Shown here: positions 23,801 through 35,800 of the stretch, in pieces
Numbering within the stretch: position 1 is the stretch's first letter
Layout of the letters: each line of letters starts with the position of its first letter
From: Ascaris suum
Lineage: Eukaryota; Nematoda; Chromadorea; Rhabditida; Ascarididae
DNA: 64,000 nucleotides
Assembly: GCA_013433145.1 (NCBI GenBank)
Contig: CM024175.1
Span: forward strand, 2,340,516 to 2,404,515
Direction of reading: 5' to 3'
Program-made: the position numbers and the translations under genes
The notes under the pieces: model-generated
The model's database searches: none
What the model saw: the letters and a program-made list of their open reading frames with translations, nothing else
Told to the model about the DNA's origin: nothing

Positions 23801-26800
23801 TAATATGAGGATCAGTAGTGATGCGCATTTATTTTGTCAAATCGTACCAGTTTTTTTTTCATCAAACTATAGCTGAGATTTTCACTTCTTCAGGCTACCG
23901 GGCAGATAGATAGACAGACACGCGCACGAAGAAATAACGCATTATTAGTATGTTCAGATAAAACAGATTTGCAAAGGCATATAGAAATCTTCTATTGAAG
24001 CCTTACGCAAGCGTTCTAGTTAGCTGATATATGAAGAGATTGTTGCTTGTATTTTATTTTTTTCGTTGATAGTATATGAAAATGATCGATCATTTGGGTA
24101 GGAAAGAAATGGAGAATGAAAATATCAAGTCATTTTCGTTGGAAATTGGTTAGCTCATTTCTTTACTCACTAGGAATTTATGATGATTGTGGTTGTTAAT
24201 CACATAAAGTTTAATATTTATTTATTGATAATATAATTAGTCAATCGCACACGCAGTTGAGCTGGAAACTCCTCATGAATTTTTTCGAATTTAATCAAGG
24301 CTTATCTCCTCGGTTGTTCACGTTCACTTACTTCGCGAATCAATGAGCATTAAACTTTCGACGTACTTGAGCCAGAAAAAGGTAATAATAGAATTAATTA
24401 TTTTTAAGGTGCGATGGAGAATTGGGGCTTAGCAACTTATCGTGAGGTGGCCGTGCTGGTAGATGAAGCGAAATCGTCGACTCGGCAGAAGTCGAGAGTG
24501 GCACTTGTGGTCGCCCACGAATTGGCACATTTCTGGTTTGGTGATCTCGTCACTATGGTGAGTAAGATCATAAATATAACTTTTGATAAGGATATCGTTA
24601 TTTAAATATAAACTTTACTATACGATGGTTGCAGTCCGAACAGCTGAAACATTGACGTAAATATACGTCACTCTTTCATTAATTGATGTCACAGTATAGG
24701 ATTTTTTTGTGAAGAATATGACTATGAAAAGAGGGAAAGGGCGGGGAGGTTACACTGATGGGAGGAGAGGGGGAATGGGTGTTTCCCATACGTCAGGCAG
24801 TCCTCTATGGAGCTTTCAGGTAGCTTTAATAAGGCAGCTATCATTTTCAAGGGATTTTGATGAAACATGGATGCGTTTAGTTCTTTTTAATGTTTATAGT
24901 AGTGATTTATTATCATCTGTATTTTAATTTCTTAAGTAAACATAAAGTTTTTCTATACACTTTTAAGTCAAAAAATCAGCCACAACCTTTGTGTTATGGA
25001 ATTGTGGCAAGTACTAAGTGAAGTAAAGTTTGGGGTACAATATATTTAATTTTTTCTTTTATTTTTGCTTTGAAGTAGATTAAGACATTGAAACGCATAA
25101 TGTCTTTTATCATTATCGTTGTTATCATTGGCATTTGAACGATTATTTTGAAATTTCAGAAATGGTGGACAGATTTATGGCTGAAAGAAGGTTTCGCGTC
25201 GTTTATGGAATATATGTTCGTTGGTGCAAATTATCCGGAATTCAAAATTTGGCTACATTTTGTTAATGATGAACTTGCACAAGGATTCTCTCTTGATGCG
25301 TTGAAGAGCTCACATCCGATTGAGGTTTGTTGACTATCGTTTGAGTTGTTTTAGCTATATGATAGTGTTGATAGGTACGAATGCTTTGGGCAGTCGGTTG
25401 ATTTTCAGAAAGCTTCAAAGCGTGAAGCATTTCGAAGAATGCAAGAAGCCATGAAATTCACGATGCTAGTTTTTAAAAAGATCGAAGCTTGGGTCGTTAT
25501 CGATATTCGGGGATTCAAACAGTCCTTCATCGAAGAGGAACTTGACAGTTTGGAATCTAACTGGCCTAGTTTTTATTCGTAAATAATGCATCTCATTTTT
25601 TTTGTATTTTAAGTGACAAGTCATAACTAGTCGTTGAAATTTTATGCAAGAAGTTTTCAGGTTGAGATCGATAATCCGAACGAACTTGATGAAATCTATG
25701 ACAGTATCACATATGCGAAATCGAACTCGATAAATCGTATGTTGTGTAGTTACCTTGGAGAGGAAACATTCCAGAAAGGACTTCGCATCTATCTTGATAG
25801 ATTTAAGTACGGCAACGCTGTCACGGCAGATCTCTGGGATGCCCATAGTGAAGCTTCGGGACAGGTGGAGTCTTTTCTGACACGCTTGGTTTTTCCGTAT
25901 TACTTGGTTGATTTATCGAAAAGAGGCGTGAAGGAGTAGAAATATAATCTTTGTTTGCTCACATTGTCGTGGTCAGAGGAAACGTAAAAGATATATCAAT
26001 GTTATTCCACTCTCAAAAACGCCGATTTTCTTATCGATAGGCGGTCATTTTTTCGGAACGTGATTTTTACTGATGTTGTGGAATTTTTTTTCAACCGATT
26101 TCAGAAAGATTGGACATCTAATGATGCCATGTTCGCTAGTTTCCGGAATTTCAATTCTTGATCGATCGTCTGTTTCGCGCATTTAATTATTTTTGTTATT
26201 TTGAGCCATATGTGTCAAAGAAGATGATGTCGCGCTGGCGCTTCTTTCTATCTGACGATGATCTAATTCAATCCCTATCCTTTTTCTAAGCCACTCCAGG
26301 TGTCACATCAGTAGTCGCGACATACAGGCGGTCGGTACTGCCAACATGCATGTTTGTGTATATCTTTCTGCTGGTCTGATAGTCTCGTACGAGAACGACT
26401 GAAATGAGCGTAATGGAATGCGGTAGATTTTAACTCATATTGATGGCCTATTTGAAGCGATAACGTTTTTCAAATATTTCGTCGGTTTTCTTCTCCTGCA
26501 TAAATTCCATATATGCTGAATAAGTTATTCAATTGTCAAGTAAAGTAATGCAACGCAAGATTTTAGTTAGCCATCCGCATATTGAGTTGATGAAAATACA
26601 TTAGAGTTATTGGTTTCTTTCATAGAATCTCATAGAATAAATGAAATAGACGCCTTGAACACCGGAAATTTAAAATGGAAAATTGCCTCGAAATGTGCGA
26701 AGAGTGCCTAAATTGTTATTGCAACCGTTATGATTCAAAAGGAGCATTTCACCTTTAATCAAACTTTCGATCGTTCTTTACGCTTCTCCTAACTTCAGTT

Positions 26801-29800
26801 TGTATCTCTTCACGTCGCGATTACTGGTGCGCAAAATATGTGCGACCAACAGATTTCAGAATACTTTGGTACCATCTTAGAATACGTAATATCCATAGGA
26901 GTAATTTAGTAAGTGCGGATGGCGTAGGAAGAGCATGCAATTAGTAAATGATGAGTAGTGGCTGGCTTTTATTTAAAGAGCCGATTTCGAACTCTATCGG
27001 GTACGCAACATAAAGCATAGTTTAAACTTTAAATGCTAGTGTTGTATGCGGTGGGCATATTGGCAATTCTAAATAAACTAAAAAAAATTATTTTCCAAAG
27101 CATTTGATATTCATCAGAGACTCTCATTTGATGAAAGATGAAAATACCCCGTAAAGTTTTGTAAGCGTTGGAACAACTTCATTACGCTGCTGTATGTGTC
27201 ACTTTCGTTGTTCGACAGGTTGATCAACAAACAATGATCTGTTCATGTGGTCTGTTCGAACTTTGTGGGTGCCTCGTTTGAGAAGGTTCTTTACGCTCTT
27301 TCACGTTTAGAAATACTATTATTGCATCAGTTTCCAAAGTATGATTGCTTGAAAATTTTTAATTATTTCTTCGAGATCGCTGCTTCATTTTTACTTCGTC
27401 ACAGAGATAGAACCAGATGGATCGTTGTGGTATCACGAATAAAAAAGAAATGTGACAGAACGAAGAGGACCTTGAGGTGAGTCGAAGAAGGATGTTTATC
27501 TGGAGATTTGCAATTTAAGTAAACTGAAGGAATGTTTTACAGGATGTGAAAACATTGATGTCAAGTTGGACGAAGCAAATGGGTTTCCCACTTGTTAGCG
27601 TAACACAGCGTGTGGATGGCGATAAAAGGATTCTAAAGCTTAGTCAGACAAGATTCATCGCTGATGGAAGTAAGGATGATCAAAATCTCTTATGGCAGGT
27701 AATCAGTCATTTATTGTTGTTGACCTTATTAATATCGGTTATTGTTACAGAAATATTGCAGCGTAACTCGTATTCTTTTGTTGAGCAATTAACCTGCCGA
27801 CATCCTTTTTGAAAACATAAAAGGTGTTTTGATACATTAGTTAAATAAGCACATCTTTCTAACGAATATTGGTAGAATATTAAATTATCGGCTGGAAATG
27901 TATCTGAGCAACATATGCAATAACAGGCAATAATATATAAGTGAACGATGGTAATTTAAGAGTAGTTGTGAGGTGTACGTATCGATTGGTTTTTCAATTT
28001 CTACGACGTTATTGTTTACCCTAATTTCAGGTGCCAATAACGATCTCGACTAGCGCTGATCCAAAAGCGATTAAACAGAAGATGCTCTTAAAGGATCGCG
28101 AACAAGAGTTCGCAATTGAGGGTGTAAAACCTGATGAATGGATTAAGGTTCTTCTATTTTCTCTTTTCAACAATTTTGTTCGTTTGTTAGGTGATGATAT
28201 TGATAGTTATGTAGATTCTTTTTAAAAAAGGTTGATTTCTTATTTGTTTACATTATTGCATATTCCATTCAGTCATCTTCAACAAGAAACTAAAATTTTG
28301 TTTTGTTTCACAGTCTGATTTAGGTGACTGTTGGAAATTTTGGTGCTTGAATCTTTGTCATGAAAATATATGCTGGTCTATTATTGATAACAGTAAAGGT
28401 TTCAAGCAACGCAAACCTTTCAGTTGTCATAGCGAATTCCTCATTTGGAGAGTGGAAACTTCTGTTCAGTTTATTTTATAATGTATAACTAAAAATGTGA
28501 TCCCAAGTTTTGATTTGAGTTAGGAAAGGAATGGGAGGAGAGGGAAGAGGAAGACCTACGTGAGTTAGCTTGAAAACGCTTGAGTTTCCCAGCTTCGCCA
28601 AGTAGGAAGAAGGGAGAAGGGGTAGGAGGTTAGCTTCCGAGGGTTAAACGGATTAAACAATGAACACGGTAAGAAAGCACTGGTCTTACATTCAAGAATG
28701 TCGAGCTGAAGTTGGCACAATTATAGCTGAACGCGGGTACAACTGGTTTCTATCGAGTCGATTATCCGAGTGATATGTTCAAAGCACTCATTCCAGATAT
28801 TAGCTCTAAGCGTTTACCTGTCGTCGATCGGTTTGGCATCACTGATGATCTCTTTGCTTTGGTTTGTTCATTTACTTCTTATATTGTCCTTAGATATTTA
28901 GCATGTATGTAATTGTTGTAACCCTAGCAGCGGAAATGTTGAGAGGGAGAGCGAATGGGGCGCGAAGACACACGAAGATAGTCGAAATCGTTTATCGGAA
29001 GGGCACCACAGCTCGTAAAGAGCAAATTGGCGAAGGCGAGAAGTACCCAGAAGAGAGCTGCCGGTCGGAGAGCCGTCAATGGAGATGATTGACTCCGACG
29101 GGCTGTGGCCCGACTTATATAGGCTTCAGACAGATCAAAAGCACATAAGTCGATCAATGACGTGGCACGAAGAACAATGAGCGAGAACCGCCATATGAGC
29201 AAAATGATCACTATTAGATCACAAATAGATATTTCGGGTTGGCTCTTTAGCGCCATATCCAACGCTGATTTCATCTGGTTTAGGAGGAAAGGCAAAGAAA
29301 TAAGTTGAACTCGATAAAAAACGAGGAAGATAAGTCCGTGAGAGAGAGGGAACGATGCACATCTTTCATATTGTGTTGGCTATGAATTTTTGATAGTGCG
29401 TTTGTTTCCTTAGGTAGCAAAATTTGTTTTATATTTGAAGTTTTATTTGAAAGGTTTTTGCGATGATTGGATAAATGGGATTTCAGTTTTATGCGAAGTT
29501 TCACCGCAGAAGAAGCTATTTTTGATATGCAGAGGGGGAGTGCGTCCCCATCCGCTTGTTTTATTGAAATTACAAAATGACCATGACAAATAATCATAAT
29601 TTTTTGGTGTAGCCTGCTCGTAAAAAACGAACTTTTTTTGAGGTTTTTGAAAAAATCCTTGCAAACTTTGCAGATTTTTCGGTAGTACATCGCGATTCTT
29701 TTCGTATGGTAGGAACTTGGAAGTAGAGAAGTACTGAGAGTAGATGTTATGAAGGTTACAGGGATAGCCCGAATGTTGATGGTCAAACATCCTGAACCGG

Positions 29801-32800
29801 ATAGGTTCGTTTAGAAGATGATCTATAAACGTGCATGCTTCGTCGAGTACCGTTCCCGGAAAATAGTACTAGGAGGTAGTCGATATGTCACTAGTAAGCT
29901 TTGCGTGGGGCATCCTCGCTAAGGTGTTACTTAGTTTTTCGATTGCTGTGCTTGCAAGGGTTCTTTATTCTCGGAGACGATATGTTTGTTGTTACCATTT
30001 TGGTTGCGAATGGTGAGGTGGAGGTGATCTGGATTGCTTTAGGTGAAAGCCGGTCGCACTTCTGCCGATCAGTTCCTTTCGCTACTGGCTGCAAGTGTCA
30101 ATGAGGATGAATATACCGTTTGGGGTGCACTGGATGCCGGTTAGTTTTCGACTGCTTTCAGCAGCTTTCCTCTTTTCCGTCTATTTCATCGCGATTTTGT
30201 GTTGTCCTGTCAATATTGGTTACCATATTTATGTGTAATCTCCTTTCTAAACGGACTGCCTTAAACCTGAGGGTTTATTTGGTAGATATGGTAATAACCA
30301 GTTTTAAGAGATAGCGTCATCGCAGGTAACAACCATTTGGAATTGATTATGAGGAAGGAACATCAGAAGTACGATGATAGTGATCACTGGTTCATCATTC
30401 CAAAGAAATATGTATGTGATATAGCATCGATTTTATTCGGAAGTTGCTTTTTGCATTATTATAAAACGGTCTCCTTATCTGAAATAGGAGTAGAAGATTA
30501 ATTCTGTGGAAAGTAATTGCTAAACCTGAGATTGGAGAGAATATTCCACTGATCGTTGAACGTGACCACCTTGAGAAGGGTATTTTGATTTTTAAAATTT
30601 TTAATTTCCTTTAGGTCTTTCTTCTTTGATAAACGTTATCAATCGTGCCACGGATCCGACTTTACGCTCACGTTTCGATAAGTTCATTGTGAAGACGCTC
30701 ACCCCAGTTGGAAATCGTCTAGGATGGGACAAGCAAGCTGGCGAAGGTTGGCATATTTCTATTCGTTGCACACAACTTTAAGTATGTTATTTTGAGAGTG
30801 TTGCACTTTTTTTTCCTTTTATTTCATTAGTTATAATTGATTCGTATGGCTTTCTAGTTCATTCTCAGGAAACGACCGAATTTTCGAAAACGTGCTCCGG
30901 AAGCTGTGATTCCGCCACAGTTGTTTATCGTTTTATTAATTAACTGTGAAGAATTCATTCGAATTACAAAATGGGACACTCATTTCGCTAGAAAAGTCTT
31001 TGCTTTGGATCTGCATAAGCGTTATGGCAAAATTCTCTGATATCGTTATGGCATTCAGTGTTGAATTTTCACCATACAATTTTTGCTGAGGACACATCCG
31101 TTGTCTTTATTTAGCGTTGTGCATATTTAATGAATCCTTTCACTGAATTTACTCTTTTTCCTCTTTTATCTTAAGAATCGGTTAGAGTTGTAGTCTAATG
31201 CAATATTTGAAAAGGTTATTTTTTGTTGATTGATTTTAGTTGCAAGGATGTAGAAATAATGAACTCCATTCAGATTCACAAGTACCAATGTTGCGCGCAT
31301 TGATTTTGGGACGTCTTGCACGTTGTGGTGATGAGGCCACAATAAAGATAGCCCGTGAGAAATTCGAGGAACATTTTGAGAAGAAGACTGAGCTTCATCC
31401 TGACCTCAGGCTAACGGTGTGACTTATTCATTGATTTGAAATTGTGGTGTAGATATTGTTGAATTTTTTATTTCGAAGGTTTGATTGCATAAGTTGGTGA
31501 TATGGGGATCGGATATGATACCGGTTATTTGATTTACGGAGGATTGTAACAGCTCTTTAGGTAATAACATATTTAAAAAATCCATAGCCACTGCTAGTTT
31601 TTATAATGAGTGTGATGGCAGAACGTTTGCGTTGTTTTCGTGTGCTTGTTGGATTGGGTTTGTGTTTTATATGGGCTCATTTATGTGGGCATTTTTATGT
31701 GCGTGTTGTGTTCCGTGTCTGTGTCTATGTCGGTGTCTCTGTTTTTGTATATATGTGAAGTAGGTGAATAGATCATTTAGACGTATACATTCTTTAAATT
31801 ATAGAACAACATAAGAGGCGGTGATGAAATTTTATTGGTATTTTCGATATTTTAGAAACCAGCCCGCTACTGATTGATTTGATTGTCGTCTGCGTAAATT
31901 GGTGATAACTGATCAGCAGCTGGCCAATAGTTTTACCTGGTGAGATTAACGTGTCTAATCGATCGCATAGAAGACACTGTAGCGTTACAAACATTTTCTA
32001 AAGCGTTATTCCATTGCAAAGGCTGCAACATTTAAGTATATTGTTTTAATGCATTTGTTCGGTTTAGATAGGGGCTTATAAAGGTCATATCGTGCCGATA
32101 TTTTGGTGCGCTTTTCTGTGAACGTTATAACTCTCTGGACCTATTCATATATTGCCAAGTTTGCATGTTGAACGGAGCGGTTTAGATTTTTAGCTGCGTT
32201 CAAGCTTAGAAAAAAAGGAAAGGATTACATCGTTTTGTGATGGAAAGGTAGATCTGTTTCTGTTAATGTTATATGTGATTTGCAGATATACGGCGTTATT
32301 GGTCGTTGTGACGGTGAAAGTGTGCTAACAAATTGAAGAAGGTAAGTTTTCCACGTCATATACTCGGTATTTGGTGTAATTATTAGTATTCATACTCTGT
32401 TCCGATGTTCCATGTAGGCAAATGTATAATGGCGAAGATTTGCACTATGCGAATATTATATTCATTAACTCAGTTATTTTCAATATTTGGTCACTATAGA
32501 GTGCTTCTTGTTTTATGGGGGTATTCAGGTATTCAGGTATGCGAGGTATTACCTGTATTTCAAAAATGCAAGTAATACCTCACATACTTCACAGCGCAAG
32601 TTTCGTTTCGCAGTAGCTTATTTGAAAGATCAAAAGGGCCACAGGGCTCTTATTTAGATGATGGTTGTCTCATAAATTGCAAACAAGAGATACAAATCGT
32701 TCCTTTTCCACAAGTTTACAAAAAAAGAATCTTATTCTCCTAAATGAAGAAACAACGGAAAATTTGAAGTTGATTAATGTCGTTTTTCTGTTTATTGACG

Positions 32801-35800
32801 ATTACATATGATAGCGATATATTTTGAATAGTTTCCAAAGCATTTGCTATGTTGATTTGGATTTTCTATGTTATTATTGCTGTTTCAAATAAGCGCTAAA
32901 AAATCTTTGCTAGTACTGTTGCAATGTTTCTCATAGACATATAAAGTTCGAACGTTGAATTGTGCTGCAATATTCTTGTCAAGTTTAACTACATTTAGTG
33001 CCTTATAAAAACAAGGTTGTGGATAGCTCAGGTGGTTGAACGCGGAACTGGTGACGTTGAGGTTTTAGATCCGGATTTCACCTACTTCATGGCGTTTACC
33101 ATTCGCTTTCTCCATTATTTCAGCCTTCCTGATCGAGACAGAAGACTTTAAATTATATTAATTGTTATGAGTGGGTTAAGAGATAATGGAAAAAATTTAA
33201 ACAAAGTGTTTTTCCGGAGACTTGTCTATGTTGATGTGGATGAGCATAATTGCTTTAATTGCTTTATACGAAAGTCTTTAAATCCGATGAATTTTGTTGT
33301 TTGAAAACAGCTTTTATCATCTTATGAGCAAGTGAAATCTGATTGCTAAAACGAGTTGCAGATCTTTGAGACAGTCGATTTCGGCGAGGTAGAACGCCAT
33401 TGTATCATTGCGATGTCGCAGACTTCAGAAGAAACACTCCTCAAATCGTTCTTCAAGTATGCGATCGAAGAGGTTAAGCTGTTTTCTTTTCGTAATCAAC
33501 ACATTCGAGCGTTATAGGTAATGGTGTTGAACGCAGCTGATGAGCGTTGTTGAGGTGATTTTTAGTAAAGATCTACTGGTGAAGTTTGTGTAATTGAGAC
33601 GCTAACAAAATATATGCATGATAAAATGTGATAAAGTAGTTGATATGAGCGTACACTTCGGTTCTTCCGTCTTGGAGTTGCAATTTTTTGTATGGAGTGT
33701 AAGAAATGATGTCAATAATGTTTATGTTTATTTGTTGCTAGCTTCACATCGCATTCAGTAAGAAGAATTCATAAATATGCCGGAGGTTTTCTCCTTTTTG
33801 TTGCATCGATTCTCCTGCGTAATTGCGTTTTTTTAAACTTTAGATTCCATGAGCAAGGGAAAATATGGATCCTTTGTCATTTTGCCATGTACCTGCGCAA
33901 AAATCTATCAGAGAGCATTAATTTTGGAAGCCGAGGTCATGCTTTAAATAGGTGCTGCAGGTGGACGGCAGTAAGTCATAAAACTGACAGTATGTGTTGT
34001 GCTGCTGTCGTCTGCTCGAGAAGGGACGAGGCGGGTGGAAGCAAAGTTTACTGAAGCAAGCGAATTGGGTAACTGAACAGGGTCGACGCACTTAGCCACA
34101 AGCGCAGGCGCACAAGAGAGATGGAGAGAGACCGCGCGAGTCCCCGGTGAGCAGCGCGGTAGTGGTCACTTGGCAATAAAAATGTCGCAGTAAATATGAA
34201 AATATACCGTAAGGAAACAAGATTCGAAAGACGGTTTTCGACATATTTTAAAGAGCATTGAATGCTCTATCGGATTCGTTAATAACCTGGGACGAGAACG
34301 AGGACTTTTCTATAAGGTCAAGTTCTTATGCGACGTGCAACTGACAAAAATTGCAGGGTCACCGACATATCGGGGCCTAGGAGTGTATAAAGAAACAAGA
34401 CTTGGAAACAGCGGCTAGGCACATTTTAAAGAGCATAGAAAATTCAATCATAGTCATTAATAATCTCAGACAAAAACAAGAACTTTTCTGTAAGATCAGT
34501 TTCTTATATGACGTGGGATTGCATAAATTGCAATGTCGCCTTATGTATTATCTTATGCGTTATTCTGGTGCATTCATGACATTGTGTTCTTAATGGAGGA
34601 CTGAATTAATGAAAGGTCCCTGGACGGTTTGATGAAATGACCAAATCGTTGTTAAGCTACATTGAACTCGCTGTTGCTCTTCATGAATGGACCTTTCATG
34701 CAATTGTTATATGCACTGGTTATGGACTCCTCAGTTCGACACTTCCATGTTTCCGTCACTTCATTTCTTTCCCGTATAGGCATACCGGTAGTGGGCATTG
34801 TAAGTTCGCTTAATCGTACAAAAGCCAACCGACGCTTTCAGTGTATAGTTAATTGCATTGACGTAACATGATTCTATGCATCACTTGCTTTCCGACATAG
34901 ATCCGTTAGAGTTGAGAAGGAAAAAGCAAGGCGACTGCGAATTTCGAACTGCTCCCATTTCGAAGAACTGCGAATTACATGGCAGGCGACCAGAGGTGGT
35001 TACAAAGCAGGAAACCTCCGAGGTCGATCTTTGCAAAATTGAGTTGCAGCATAGTCGTTCTTCATAGCAGTACAGGTGAGTGGGTGTGCATTGAAAGGTA
35101 AATTGCGTGAATATGAAGGGTAATAATAACTATAAGCCGGCTCGATTGCGAGATCATCGAACTATTATTATAATGGCTTGTTTTACCACGCGTACATGAA
35201 GAAGGGAGGCAATCTTAAATGTATTCGCAGGAGGACGTTTCTGAATGTGACTGGAAACCATTTAATCATTAGTTATGTTCCTTTTCAGAGATAAAAATGT
35301 TCGCATTTTACCTTTTGCGGAGGTATCTTATATAAGACGTCGGGTAATGGAAGACGACTTTATTGTTGGTAGGGGCAAAACTGAACTCGAAGAGACTATA
35401 AATAAAAGGGCGATTGAATGTCCTTAGCGGTCAGTTTTACACTCGAACATAGATATCAATAGGTGTGAACAACCAATCTGTTCTATAATTTCAGGGCAAA
35501 GTGCGCTCGCAGGATTTGATGCTGATGTTTTATGGTGCTCGCGCGACGAAAATCGGTCAGGACTTTATTTGGTCATACTTCAAGGTAATTGTTTTTGCTA
35601 TACATGAAACATAGGTTTCTTTAATCTGGCTTCCGTATTCTTTGGGATATGTTTAGGGTGTTGGAGCTCGACGTCTCCTCTTCTTTGCTCTCGTTGGATT
35701 TTCGGAGTCTTACTCCTTTGTCCGGTCGATCCGGCCTTCAATCTGTGGTGGAGTCCGGTTTTCCCATTGCCGGAGAATTTTATCGCATATTGAAACAGAA

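Noticed and set aside
28924..29295. 123-codon - strand frame with similar frames at 54,420-54,707 and 57,331-57,588
   Set aside because: Their similarity comes from the shared solo LTR; they have no domain and no common frame boundaries.
29280..29790. 168- and 115-codon - strand frames after solo LTR copy 1
   Set aside because: Biased composition, no motif, overlapping in different frames and inside a pam-1 intron; no LTR-element protein is recognisable.
30325..30410. Possible extra pam-1 exon beginning [13 protein letters not shown]
   Set aside because: Exon 13 joins exon 14 in phase and the protein aligns without it; its inclusion would end out of phase.
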